From the NCBI GenBank assembly GCA_963920635.1, contig OY987301.1, positions 23,788,501 through 23,852,500 of the forward strand: a stretch of DNA of 64,000 bases, written 5' to 3'. Source of the DNA: Pseudeuparius sepicola. Its lineage: Eukaryota; Arthropoda; Insecta; Coleoptera; Anthribidae. Numbering within the stretch: the first letter of the stretch is position 1; each line of letters begins with the position of its first letter. This document shows, one piece after another, positions 46,759 to 58,539 of the stretch. A program made the translations under genes and the position numbers. The notes under the pieces are model-generated. The model had not been told where the DNA came from and did no database searches. It saw nothing but the letters and a program-made list of their open reading frames with translations.

Positions 46759-48061
46759 AACGGGTGAGTTTTTTCGATGGCCACTATGGGGATCTCGGAA
46801 ACTAGCAGAGCTAGAACAAAGGTTAAATGGGGGAAAGAATTGCAGTTTTGAATGTTCAATCTAATGCCCCTTTTGGATTTTTTAAAAGTTCATGGCTCAC
46901 TAGATATTTTGAAAAGAGTGATTTTTGCTATTTCATCAGATCTCTGTAGCTCCGTTATTTCTGATTATACAGAAAAATTTTAGAGACAAAAATTGTAGAT
47001 AATTTTGGGCTTAATAAGATAATCTCATCCAGTTTTTTATGTTGTTTGTGATTTTTGAGATATGACATAAATTTTGTTTTTTAAATGTAAATCATACTTG
47101 GCTGTGGCCTTATAAAATCGGGCTTTCCAAAGATATAATACTCGGCATAGTTATTATAAAAAATAAAAGAGCTATGGCTAATTTTCTGATTTTTTTTTAA
47201 TTTTCACAGTCAGCCATGGAATCTTTTCATAATTACGTTCTATTTTATAATTAGACATACTTCAAACTTTCTAATTTTAGCTGGTTACAAAATGTAACAA
47301 AATAAAACAAACTAAAAAACTCAATTATTATTATTTTAAAAGGTCACCTTTTAAAATAAAAAAGGTGTTCAAACAATCCACCATTATTATTTATGCAAAT
47401 ATTGCATCTTTTTAAAACTGAATTTGTCGCCTGTCTTAGAGAGCGCCTATCAATACTGGCAATTGCTTCTAAAACAGCTGCTCTTAATTCAACAATTGTC
47501 TCATACTTTATTTTGTACTGTTCCTCAAAAAAGAAATCCAAAACAGACAAATCGGGGGATTCTGGCTGCCCGGAAATAGATCTATTTCTCCCTAGCTCCC
47601 TAGCTCTATCCAAATAGAGCTGATCTAGGTAATTATGAAAATATTCCATGGCTCACTATGTGAAAATTTAAAAAAAAATCATATGTTTTTGGAAAGCTCA
47701 AAAAATGGCCACAGCCAACTATGATTTACGATTAAAAAAACCCAAGTTTATGTCATATCTCAAAAATCACAAACAACATAAAAAAATTGGATCAGATTAT
47801 CTTATTAAGCCCAAAATTATCTACAATTTTTGTCTCTACAGTTTTTCTGTATAATCATAAATAACGGAGCTACAGAGATCTGATGAAATAGCAAAAAATC
47901 ACTCTTTGCAAAATATCTAGTGAGCCATGAACTTTTTTGAAAATCCTAAAGGGGTATTAGATTGAGCATTCAAAACTGCAATTCTTTCCCCATTTAACCT
48001 TTGTTCTAGCTCTGCTAGTTTCCGAGATCCCCATAGTGGGCATCGAAAAAAACTCCCCCTG
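46759..48061. mobile_element. Mariner/IS630-type element with long inverted arms
   Basis: The right end AACTCCCCCTG is followed by TA (48062-48063); the left end is degenerate (ACGGGTGAGTT). Arms extend to about 47220 and from about 47645, running through GATGCCCACTATGGGG, GAGATCTGATGAAATAGC and GTTGGCTGTGGCC. The left arm has a small extra stretch (about 47138-47188). The centre holds the C-terminal part of a transposase on the minus strand. Confidence 0.85.
47344..47649 (-). pseudogene. Mariner/IS630-type transposase, C-terminal fragment
   Basis: The 101-residue frame reads YLDQLYLDRARELGRNR, then ESPDLSVLDFFFEEQYKIKY, where the D of VLDF sits at the third catalytic aspartate; families of this type normally have SPDLxPLDFFLWG. 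It continues TIVELRAAVLEAIASIDRR and SVLKRCNICINNNGGLFEHL, the characteristic C-terminus. LWG is replaced by FEE, a local frame or base change. The start codon lies at the junction with the right arm; everything upstream (helix-turn-helix part and first two catalytic acids) is deleted. It cannot be active alone. Confidence 0.8.
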
Positions 48062-48189
48062 TATAATAATATATTATAGGTACCTGATTTATTTTTCCAA
48101 TGTTTGTGATCGACAACCACGCGAGAAGAGTAACATATTATAATATCTTAAAAGTTAAGGTGATTCTAATCAATGGAGCAAGAAATTTG

Positions 48190-48790
48190 TTATATTACCA
48201 AATGCTCTATATTTTTTTTTCGAAAGACCCTTCATTTCGGAACTTTTCGTGCTTTAAAGTCAAACCCTGATGAAGGTTTTTCCTTAATATCTCCGAAACG
48301 GTGAAATAGATTTTAATTAAACTTGGACAGTACACCCAGTACATAAGGACTGATAATATGAAATCATAGAAAACATTTCAATCTGGTCTTGGAAACCAGG
48401 GGCGGACCACCCCTAAACTTTGATACGACCTCTTTTTTAACTCGAAATTATTTATTTAAATTCGCCTCCTAATTCAGTACAAAAAAAGGATTCTTCATTA
48501 ACTACGGACAAATGAACGGTTTTCAAGAAAAAACACACTTAGGTATTTAGTAAAAAATAATAAGTAGTAAAGCAAATCACATTGTTATTTTTGATTAAAA
48601 TGTCATATTATCAGTCCTTATGTACTGGGTATACTGTCCAAGTTTAATTAAAATTTCTTTAGGGTTTAACTCCAAAGCACGAAAACTTCCGAAAAGAAGG
48701 GTCTTACGAAAAAATGTGTAGAACATTGTAGTCTTTTTTGTCCGAACTAACCGTCCTTCAAATATCTTCCAATACTTCTGGTACACCCTG
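48190..48790. mobile_element. Foldback missing its left terminus
   Basis: AATTAAACTTGGACAGTA, CCAGTACATAAGGACTGATAATATG and AAGACCCTTC with TTTTCGTGCTTT on the left are inverted at about 48597-48715. The right end GGTACACCCTG is followed by TA. The last 50 or so bases of the expected left end are absent. Confidence 0.75.
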
Positions 48791-49487
48791 TATATACATT
48801 AGATAGCCTGTATCTATACAACTACATATCGTTGAACTTGGGATCACCAAAGGATTAAAAAAAAACAAAATATACAGGGTGTGAATAACTAATTGTCAGA
48901 TTAAACGCCAATTTTAAATACCAATACTTCCCTTACATTTTTACAGTGAATACTACTGTATACAGAACAAACTGGAAATTGTGATACATCAAGTTAACTT
49001 GGACACTTTACTTCAGAAAAAACGCGTCCGAGAACGCGTCATTAAAATGTGTTCCAGGTAATATACCTATACTTTCTTATCCCAAGAATGTTCAAATTTA
49101 GTCAAACCAGATATTTCAAAACTGATATAGTATTTCAATTTCCGACAGTTTTGGTAAACAATTTTCATGTTGAATGTTCTCGATTTTTCGCTATAATTTT
49201 CGGAGGTGGTCATGGACCGCAAAATATAGCTATGGACCGCACCGACGGCCAACTTCTTAAAAAAAAATTAGCAGAGGCATTTTGAGTGACTCACTTAAAA
49301 TGAACACCCTCTCTATTTTCGTCATTTATGCCCGTACATTCTACGCATGCGTTTTGTTCCAAAGTAGGTTAAAAAAGGACAGGTTATTTCTGTTTCTCGC
49401 GCGGTACATTTCATCGCAAAATCCCTGCCTGAAAATCAATCTTTTCAAAATAAACATGTGCTTTCTGGCACACACAAACAGGTAACC

Positions 49488-49604
49488 TCCCTCTTGCCCA
49501 GGCGCTAGGCCGTCTACGTTGCCGTAATCGAGGACTACCAAGATGTACAGGCCCAGACCCGTGTAAAAATATTGCACGAAGTTGTCTTTCAACGAACAAA
49601 CCAT
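49488..49604 (-). CDS. Possible first coding exon of an unidentified membrane or secreted protein
   Basis: ATG at 49604 (minus strand) opens MVCSLKDNFVQYFYTG, then a hydrophobic run GLGLYILVVL, then DYGNVDGLAPGQEGG. Codons in this part have mixed, GC-richer third positions (GTG, CTG, GGC, TAC, AAC), unlike the AT-rich continuation to 49341, so the coding part probably ends near 49488-49493, where GGAG is followed by GTTACC, a weak donor. A TATA-like TATAAAAG lies about 175 bp upstream. The hydrophobic run after a short polar start fits a signal peptide or signal anchor. I do not recognise the family, and no second exon was found. It could still be chance. Confidence 0.35.
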
Positions 49605-49778
49605 TACTTCTTGTCGAGAAACATTGAAATTAAACTGAAACTTTAGTCATTGTTACTTTCTGGCGGTCTAATTACATTTTACGCCACTCAAGAATTTGAA
49701 AATAAAAACAAAACACTATACAAGTTGCTATGAGTTTCTTAAGTTAATTGCTGTTGTTTCCGGTGAATTTTACAAAGC

Positions 49779-49786
49779 TCTTTTAT
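49779..49786 (-). promoter_or_regulatory. TATA-like box upstream of candidate exon
   Basis: On the minus strand the sequence is TATAAAAG, 175 bp upstream of the ATG at 49604. This spacing would leave a 5' leader of about 140-150 nt. A single TATA match in AT-rich DNA is weak evidence on its own. Confidence 0.3.
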
Positions 49787-50629
49787 AGTTTAACATATTA
49801 TGATGATTATGCATAATTAATTGATTAGAAATAATTGCAAGCAATAAACATATTTACATATTCGCAATTCACACATAACAACTTATAGTAAATTGTTTGT
49901 AAAATAATAATAAAATATTTGCCTCATTTAAAAAAATTGATGTATGTGTGAACAGATAACACAGGAGGAATAAGAGAAATTAAAATAATTGTTTTGGTAA
50001 AATTTAGTACCTACAATGTGGTCTCCATTATTAAAAATGAAATTAAACAGTAAATTTTATAGTATGTAGCTTACTAGTGGCACTGTAGGATAGACAGGGT
50101 ATTAAGTAAACTTTGTGTTTTCCTGTTTGCAAATCATTTTTATATGAAAACAACGGCAAATGAATGGTATTACCCTTTATTATGCATACCATGACTTGTA
50201 TTTAGGAAGATAATTTAACAAATGCATATAATTTAATTATTCGGTATGAGCCTCCGGTTCTGAATAAATTTTCTGTTCGAATTTAACAATCTTGTATCTT
50301 CTAGTCCTATTTTATATAAAATAAAAGTTAAAAAACCTTTTTAAAAACAAGCTTTTTAAGCCTTATACTAAAATGAATAAAATAAAATAAGTCTAGGCTT
50401 ATGCTGTCGTTAAGATTTAAGATAATTTAATGCCAAATTGCGACAAGTTTTTGTAAATCAAAAAGCTTGTCACGCGAATTGTAAATACATACTTTGGCAA
50501 GTAGGTACTTCCTTATCAACCAATCATTTTATTTATTTTTATTTTATTCGTGTTAGTACATGTGTCTTAAATAAAAGCTTGATTTTAAAAAGGTTTTTGT
50601 ACCTTTTATTTTATTTTGTGCTTTTTAGT

Positions 50630-51330
50630 ACCTACCTATTTGATTCCCATATCAGGAGGGTGGTAAAGAAATTTAGTCCGCCATCTTGGGGCATCCGCTA
50701 TATTGGATTTTGTATGACGTCATTTAACCTAATATTGTGTACTCGTCAAACCTTTTCATTTGATACCCATGTCAAGTAGGTTGTGCAGAAATAGGTAATC
50801 TGCCATCTTCGGGCGGCCACCATATTGAATTTAGTGTGATGTTACTAACTTTACCGTTTTCTACTCTTCAAGCCCTTTCATTTGAAACCCATATTAAGGG
50901 AGTTGAAAAGAAAATGTAATCCGCCATCTTGGAGCGGCGGCCGTATTGAATTTATCGTTTTCAAGCCCTTTCATTTGATACCCATATTTAACTTTATCGT
51001 TTTTACTATTCAAGCCCTTTCATTTGATACTCATATTAAGGGGGTTGAAAAGAAAATGTAATCCGTCATCTTGGAGCGGCGGCCATAATGAATTTAATAT
51101 GATGTCACTAACTTTATCGTTTTCTACTTTCAAACCCTTTCATTTGATGCCCATATTAAGGTGGTTGACGAAAGATAGATCGTCCGCCATCTTGAAAGTA
51201 TTACATGAGTATTGCATATTGTATTGTCGCCAGAACTAAAGGTGTATGCAAAATTTCAGCCCAATCAGATGTCAAGAAGTGGTTCTAATTCAGCTTGCAA
51301 GATTCGGCCCACACATACATACGTACATAC
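50630..51330 (+). repeat. Tandem units resembling a LINE 3' end
   Basis: A unit of about 118 bp with TTTCATTTGATACCCATAT, GGTTGAAAAGAAAATG, CCGCCATCTTGGAGCGG and CTAACTTTATCGTTTTC is repeated about six times (starts near 50636, 50755, 50872, 50965, 51013 and 51131; one unit is shortened). It is followed by AAAATTTCAGCCCAATCAG, AAGAAGTGG and an (ACAT)n tract near 51302-51330. That closing arrangement resembles the 3' end of RTE-like non-LTR retrotransposons in insects as I remember them. No reverse transcriptase is present. Confidence 0.55.
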
Positions 51331-54250
51331 ATAGTTATCAGTTTTAGTACAGTTTTAGTACAGTTTTATAACAACAGCCTTGTTATTGGTTTAGTGCAAC
51401 TATGGCATAACTAAGATAGTAGGATTTCATCGAAAGTACAACTAGTGGTATCATCGCTGAAATTGGTTAATATTTTAAAAATTATGCCATTTCATTGGTT
51501 CGTACTGGCAGGCGTTGAATTCTCAAAAATAGAGGTATATTTTGGTAAATTGAATGTTATTAAAACATAGGTAACCAGTGTTAATAGATAGGAAACTCTC
51601 GTGTTTTTGAGAATGTTAGCGGCATCTGGTGTCTTTGGTACAAACTAGAAATTTTGGAGGGATTTTTGAATAGGAATTCTAATTTATTCTTCAGTTTTTT
51701 ATTTTAAATCACGAATTTAATTTTCTCTGCATGTTATAAATTAAAATAAATATGAGTTACAGGAATCTAAAACGTTAATAAAAGTTTCTCGCTTTAAAAG
51801 TTATAAATAACACAAAGAATAATAATAACAACATATTTATTTTAGAATATTATTGCAATCCAATATAATTTTTCACTTCAAATATGATTTTTTGACATAA
51901 ATAGGCACATGTCTATAATCTAAATTTTCATAATTTTCGTGCAACTAAATATTTCAAGCATATCATATTATTATCATTTTTACCTGATGGGACTTACCAT
52001 TTCATCCCTCCGAAAAATTAGAATTATGCATTTCCATTTTTTTTTGCTTCGCCGACCAAGTCTACAGCCAAGAACAAAACATACATAAACCATGATTTCC
52101 TAGCGATAACTAAGTTAATGCAATCTTCTAAATCAATTAATGGAAAATGAAAGAAAATGGGGAAATATTCTTTAGGATAAATACAAATGCAGGTGTCAGT
52201 GTCAGTAAAAAAAATTAAAAATCTTTCATATTTGTCGCTACATAGTGATATTTTTCACAAGCAGACTTGTGTTTTTAATACCTACTTGGGAAATGCATTT
52301 GACGCAATAAGAGAGACTTTAACATTCCTGATTTCAACCAAAAATAAGGTGTTATATGAAGCGTTTCGCTCAGAATTTTGGCGAATTGGGATATTTCAAT
52401 GGTGAAACAATCGATTTCTTTTTAAAAAAGTGACCTTATAGGTATTAGGTGGATCAAAATCATGTTCATAACATAATATAAGATAGACTTGGAGTAGTAT
52501 AAATATTTTAGAATAATTATAGTATTTAATGTACAAAAAGAACCTTGAGTGACAACTTTTGCGAACATTCAGGGTTTCTAATATTTCCCGAAGAGGTAGA
52601 CAAAAAGTAGCTTAGGTATGTCTAAGAAGGGTGCAATTTTCGGCAAAAGTTGAATGCCGCAAACTGCATCCTGATATTTCCCCCTTTACCCTAAAATTAG
52701 ACAAGGCTTAGAAGATTGGATAACAATAATTATTATTAGATATCGAGATAGTAACTAGATATTTTCAACATAACCGAAAACCGTCACTTTTTAAAAACGA
52801 CAATTCAATGGAAATATAAAGAGCTGTAATATAATACGAATATCTGTTAATATTTCCATTCGAACACCCCCTCCTCCCCCAACATAATACAGAAAAGGCA
52901 GGACTATTTTGGTCCCGAAAGGCAAATACGCATGCAGAAGGGTCCCCTCTTCCACCCAACTTCTATATACGACCTAACAGTCTGCGGGAAGACTTGACCC
53001 AAATGTTCAATGCTCAATCTTCCCGATTTGCCCAGAAATATCTTATTGATCAATGTTTATCCCGTTTTGCGTGCCATCTCACAAAGACGCCAGATATGAT
53101 TCAATGCCGGAATAATACATTTTGACCCGTTGTTTATACGGGGACCCATTTGAAATGAAAGCCGTAAATGGCATGCAAGTCTCCTATTCCAATCTAATCC
53201 AAATAAAAATTTGCTCCAACAGTTTTTCCAAAAATCACCTTTTTCGCAAAAGTAAGTGGACATTACGAACCTTGGGATTTCCAAATTCCGTACTCGTAAA
53301 ATGCGTTAACAAGGTTTAATTATTGTCCCCAGAGATCTTTCTCAGGCATCACATATATTATTATATACCAATAGCCAAATTGAAAAAATAGTTCCGAAAT
53401 CATAATTTCGGGGCCCCACCTTAAAGAGGCCCGATCTCGATAGGGGTCCTTGATTGAATTTCATTGGCATTCCAACCCTGAACATTGTGTACCCATGGAA
53501 AAATAACTATTATTGTATTCGGATTTACAATAACACTATACAACTGAACTAGGTAGTTGCCCACGGTGTTCAGCAAAAAAACACGAAGAATTAAAGGACC
53601 ATCAAATTTTAGAGAGGAATTTTTTGCCCACTTTTGACACGAAAAATCCTAATTATGGGGTTGGTTTCATGAAGAAAAATTATACAACCGAAAAATCATC
53701 TTGTACAGAATTTGGCGATACTTATCAAATAGGAGAATTGCCAGAATTTTTCTTAAATTTCAGGGAAACGATAATCCGCAGGAAAAGAATGTTTTGACGT
53801 GTAATTGTATTTAACTTTAGAACTCGTATGAATATTGATCATCATTTCTGTTACACCCTGCTATTATTGCCCAATAAATGTTAATGGGCCTTTTTCACTA
53901 TAGGTTGGAGTTAGGTAATTTGCATGATTAAAAAGAGTGATCATTTTCAGTACTATCATGTAGTATATATAGCCATTAAAGTATACGATACAATTTTTAT
54001 TGTAACAAAATTTAAATATCCTGCCACATTTAATTGGATCAGTGAGAGTGTAATAGATATAAATTTTACAGTCAGTTGTTTGTATTGATATTCCAGTTAG
54101 CCCGAAAACGTAAAAACGGATGTAATAGCGAAAGGCTGACAACAATGCTAAAATCTAAGCAGTAGGTGTAAAATCGGAAAAAATAGTTTGAGCTTTATTT
54201 ACAACATACTTCATGAACAATACCCATCCAATATCTACAGTCGTTTAAGC
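51331..54250. other. No supported gene
   Basis: AT-rich, with a few GC-richer patches (about 52860-53300) whose short frames on both strands are not recognisable. An isolated TTACACCCTG near 53851 resembles a transposon end. Confidence 0.45.
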
Positions 54251-54254
54251 ATTA

Positions 54255-54419
54255 TGGATGAGAACTTTTTCATTCGGAGGAGACATTGGGATTGGGACTA
54301 CAATTTCACATTTAGCCTCTTCTATGGCAATGGCGATTTCTTCACAGCCGAAAGCGAAAGGATTCGTCGCCAGAAACCTCGCTCGGCGAGACCGCCGGCC
54401 CCTCAGACTAATGAATAAA
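54255..54419 (+). CDS. Short unrecognised open frame ending in a repeat
   Basis: From ATG at 54255, 54 codons read MDENFFIRRRHWDWDY ... SESERIRRQKP-like basic text ... PAPQTNE, with balanced codon use and aromatic/charged composition that looks less random than nearby frames. The last ten codons lie in a 31-bp segment that recurs inverted at 55066-55096, beside a CpG island. An overlapping minus-strand frame (54245-54427) is equally long. No family is recognised, so this may be an exon, a duplicated exon end, or chance. Confidence 0.2.
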
Positions 54420-54425
54420 GGGGAC
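54395..54425. repeat. 31-bp inverted repeat, left arm
   Basis: CCGGCCCCTCAGACTAATG with AATAAAGGGGAC is the complement of 55066-55096, with two or three differences. The two arms bracket about 640 bp. Confidence 0.85.
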
Positions 54426-55065
54426 ACCGCATTATAGCCTCTTTATACAGATGTAAACAGTAAGCTGAACCCTCTCACTTTATGAAAGAGATAAATGTAT
54501 TTACAAATACTACCTATGGAACGAAATATTATCTTTTTTCACTTTAGAGGAAAGGCACTTGCACTTTATGCACCTTTTTACTATTTTTTAATATTTTAAA
54601 CTTGGAACCGCACGAAAAACTCGAATTTAGCGTTTGTTCTCTGGTAAAAGTAAGCAAATACCGAAGCACAAACCAAAACAAAGAAAATAGAAATCAAACC
54701 ATTTGAGCAAGCGCTAACTTTGGTCCCTGTCAAACTGCCGCAACGTTGGCGATTAGTGCGAAGAGTAATGGGTGTTCTCTACTATAACCATTTTGTCTAT
54801 AATAAAACACCTACATAATCTTTCTTGAACACGAAAAGGTCATTTTACTTTACTGTTCCGCGTGAATTTTATAAGTGGGGGCAATTTACGTTCAATGCAT
54901 CTACTAAAGAAATTGCCGGTTTTATTTATGATATTCCTAGTTATTGCTGCTCTTCAATGTGACAACCTGTTTGGGGCAGGTCAGTAAAGGACCAATATTT
55001 GTAAACATGGGGATAGATAAACAACTTTGCCTGTCAACAATTCACTTAAATTTGTAAACAAATTC

Positions 55066-55590
55066 GTCCCCCTTATTCATTAGTCTGAGGCCGGCCCGCA
55101 CCCCCGCTCGGCCTTTGCCGCGCGCCACCGCCGCCCTGGTGGGGGGTTGGAAGCGCCGCCGGCCGCACGGCGCAGGCGCCGCGCTCCCGCCGCCCGCAGG
55201 GCAGTCATGGCCGCCCGCGAGCGGTGAGCGCGCCTGCCGTGGACGTGGCCGCGGAACGCGCGGCTCGCCGGCCGGAATTTCGAAAAAATGACGCGTCCGC
55301 ACGCCGACCAATCCGCGGCGTCCCCGTCGCCCGCCCCGCGGCCGGACTGTAGGGTTATGTAGCGCACGGGTGCATCGAGAGTGCCGCATACCTACGCCAG
55401 GTGTCGTGACCCGGATAGGCGACAGTGATTTGGTTCCAAGGGGGGCGAGTGGGGTGTTAAATGGTAATTGTTTGGTGCGGAGAGGTGTGCGGAGAGGAGG
55501 CGCTGCGCGGGAGGGGGGGTCAGGGTCGGCCCCTAGGGTGGTGGTGGAGAATGTAAACATAACCTCGATTTGGCCGGAGCCGACGGTTTA
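55066..55590. promoter_or_regulatory. Strong CpG island, possible promoter
   Basis: Beginning with the 31-bp inverted-repeat right arm (55066-55096), this is by far the most GC- and CpG-rich stretch in the window. It contains an ATTGG on the minus strand (CCAAT on the plus strand near 55308), a CRE-like TGACGCGTC near 55288, and many CGCG and GGCGGC runs. Long open frames here (minus strand 55042-55560, plus strand 55370-55591) are expected from base composition, which removes stop codons. A promoter and untranslated first exon of a host gene is the most likely reading, but direction is unknown. Confidence 0.4.
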
Positions 55591-56627
55591 ATTTCGTTTT
55601 TGTATGAGTTTCGAGGGGAAAATTTGACTTTAGAATAAGTAATAACTTGTATTTAATTAAACCAAATAGTACCTAGTTAATAAGTAATTTAGAAAGATCA
55701 GCAATCTTAAATTAATTTTTAAAGCGCTTGCAGAAAAGTTTCATTATTCGAAATATAAATAATAAAAAAAGGTCAAATAAAATACCTACATCTTTTTGTG
55801 TCTGGGTCATTGGGTTGAAAAGAAAAGAGCACTAAGCACAATCTAAACAACAATAGTTTTCTGAATTAGTCCCCACACCTGACACTATTTATTGTAATAA
55901 TAAATTATTTCAATGCCTTTTTCTAATAAAACTGGTGTCGGGTGCTAATTCACAATAAACTGTGAATTATAAAAATAAAACTATGGTGGCCCACGTAAAC
56001 TTTCGCACATACTTACGTTTGGCAGTTTTCAAAATATAAAAACATAATGTAACAAAGATATCGAAATGAAATGTTGCTATTGTTATTATTCCTGGAATCT
56101 TTCACTAACACCATTTTTCTATACCTACATTGTAGTATTATTTTCTGATCCACTTGTTAATTAAATAAAATCGCGTTTTCTATCACCTAGGAGCGCTACA
56201 CAGGGTGAGTCAGTTTTTTGTAGCGGTGCTTAGCGTTGCATAGAAAATTATATTTCGAATTGAAAATTTTGGGGAAAATAATTTAAGTCGATTCTCATTT
56301 TTTTCTTTTCTAGTGAACGCAATTCATCTAAAAAGTTAAATCAGAGGTGAAACCATAACATATAAAAAAGCCGAGGGTACCTTGGTTCAAAATTAAATTT
56401 TGCATTTAACAGTGAATCGAGTTCAAATTTTATACAGGGCCGCATGCACTTATAACGAAATTAACACATAATGTTATTATCTTCCGGACAGAAATTTTCT
56501 CTCCAATGTTAACGTCCAATGTTAACGTCCTACTAGAACAAAACGGATTCTCCCTGTGCTTAGATAAAAATTGTTCTGTTATAATATACCTACACAAAGT
56601 TATATTAAAGCGCAGACAAATATATAC
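55591..56627. other. Unassigned, with an isolated transposon end
   Basis: AT-rich. ACACAGGGTGAGTCAG near 56199 matches the left-end style of the element at 56628 and that at 60592, but no right partner was found, so it is a truncated arm. Confidence 0.4.
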
Positions 56628-57631
56628 AGGGTGAATCAGTTTTTTCTAGCAGGACTTTAACAGGTGATTGATCTTCAAAAATATATGCACTTTTTCAATA
56701 AACTATATCTTTTTAAGGCTTTGTAGAAAAATTACAGGGTGTTAAATTTGGAAAAAATATGTGGACTTTATTGAATATTTACCAAACTAGTTGAGATATT
56801 TAAGTCATATTTGGTATACGTTATAATAGCATGGGTTAGCATAAAACCTGTTAGTATCGAACATCTTGCACAACCAGTGGCGGAGAAGTGGGTAATAATT
56901 ACTACAATTATTTTTAGAAAAAAATGAATCACCTTGTATTGTAATAAAAGGTACCTATTGAATTTTTAACTTTAAATAAAGTAACTTTTTCCAATAAACT
57001 ACCTATTTAAGGCTATATTTTGAAGATACAGGGTCTAAAACATTTAAGGAAGATACAATTAATGTTAATTAATGTATCTTGAAAAGTAAAACCTTGAATG
57101 TGTTATTATAGGAAAAACTTACTTTATTTAAAGTGAGAAACACGTTTTTTCTATTATGAGTCTTAATTATGGGGCAAATTTTTTAGTTAATTTTTCCGAA
57201 ATACTCTAAAATAATACAAAAAAATGAAATTTGCCATTAAGTTACAACACATGCAAACAAATACCAAGAGGACATTTTTGTCTGCAATTAAAATCTAGAT
57301 AAAAAATTCAATACCTTTTATTACAATACAAGGTGATTCATTTTTTTTTCTAAAAATAATTTTACCAATTACCCGCCACTGGTTGTGCAAGATGTTCGAT
57401 ATTAACAGGTTTTATGATAACCCATGCCGTTATAACGTATACCAAATATGACTTAAATATCTCAACTAGTTTGGTAAATATTCAATAAAGTCCACATATT
57501 TTTTCCAACTTTAACACCCTGTAACTTTTCTATGAAGCCTTGAAAAGATATAGTTTAGACGAAAAAGTTAGGTTATTTTTTGAACATCTATCACCTGTTA
57601 AAGTTCTGCTACAAAAAAATGATTCACCCTG
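56628..57631. mobile_element. Foldback with CAGGGTGAATCA ends
   Basis: The ends CAGGGTGAATCAGTTTTTT and its complement are flanked by TA (56626-56627 and 57632-57633). Arms of about 330-350 bp run through CTATCACCTGTTAAAG, AACTAGTTTGGTAAATATTC and GTTGTGCAAGATGTTCGA, with internal motifs resembling nested ends (ATTACAGGGTGTTAAA near 56731 and AATCACCTTGTATTG near 56929). The central region contains no recognisable transposase. A diverged relative lies at 12270-12476. Confidence 0.9.
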
Positions 57632-57801
57632 TATATATCATGTCAGAAATATATTATGCTATGGTTATGTTGAAAACAAAAACAATAATTGTAATTTTGT
57701 GCAGTTTTTGTTTTCTGTTTCTGTATCTATTTCCAAAACAAAACGTTGCAGTCATTGCAGACATTTCGTGCCTAAGTAGGTACATACTTATACCTATTGT
57801 T

Positions 57802-58537
57802 CAAAATGTCTAGAACAACCTATATGCATAAACTTGGGAAATTGTAGCAGAGGACAAATAATAATGGCCAGTTATCGAAAAAAAATGTATTAAAATGTTT
57901 TTTGTTTTGAAGATACAGTGAAAAAACTTTTACAGATAATAAAAAATTAAGAAGATAACAAGTCATGATAGCACGTGCGGTATTTAACAGTACTTTGTTG
58001 TTGGCTGTCTTCAATGACGTCTTAACTGTAAGACGTTATTCTTGTTTATTTTCACGCGATTAGAACAAAAGTATGGCACGTATTTAGTAAACGAAGAACT
58101 TATGGACTTGGTACCTACTAGCATAATGGAGAAGCACATCAAAATTCAGTGGCTGCATCTCATCTTTATGCCCAAAGATTTCCTCAAAGATTACATCCAG
58201 GAATTGAGGGTTTTTTGCGTGTGATTCAGCGAGGCAGAGAAACTGGCAAAACAAAAAACAAAACAAAACGGGCCGATCGTGTGGGGCCTTCATGGATTCG
58301 CAGGGCTCAACTGTGTGTCGAAAATCAAGGAAATAACTTTGAACAGTTATTATGATGAGCTAGCATCATTTTTATTAAATTACACTAAGTTCTAGTTCTG
58401 TGTTTTTAATTTGAAAAAAATTGACATAATCTCCAAAACAAAAAATATTGTATTACATTTTTTTTTCGATAATTGGCCATTATTTGTCCTCTGCTACAAT
58501 TTCCCAAGTTTATGCGTATAGGTTGAAGAACACCCTG
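57802..58537. mobile_element. Mariner/IS630-type element, internally deleted
   Basis: The right end GAACACCCTG is followed by TA (58538-58539); the left end is degenerate near TGTCTAGAACAACC. Arms of about 110 bp share CATAAACTTGGGAAATTG and GTAGCAGAGGACAAATA. The interior carries a frameshifted N-terminal part and the last residues of a transposase. Confidence 0.8.
58042..58355 (+). pseudogene. DUF4817-like transposase: frameshifted N-terminus fused to its C-terminus
   Basis: The first frame reads NEELMDLVPTSIMEKH. The next frame, from about 58152, reads AASHLYAQRFPQRLHPGIEG and then RVIQRGRETGKTK, the helix-turn-helix start seen in many insect mariner/IS630-type transposases. Joining the two needs a one-base shift near 58140-58150, so this copy is broken there. 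Shortly afterwards, IRRAQLCVENQGNNFEQLL corresponds to the usual last residues of the enzyme (CxxVNGGxFExLL type). Everything between, including all three catalytic acids, is deleted. Confidence 0.7.
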
Positions 58538-58539
58538 TA

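Noticed and set aside
48878..49309. Possible element between ACAGGGTGTGAATAAC and GAACACCCTCTC
   Set aside because: The two ends do not match each other beyond GGGTGT, so they probably belong to different truncated elements.
55042..55560. 172-codon minus-strand frame rich in R, G, P and A
   Set aside because: Expected in a CpG island lacking stop codons; several overlapping frames are open on both strands.
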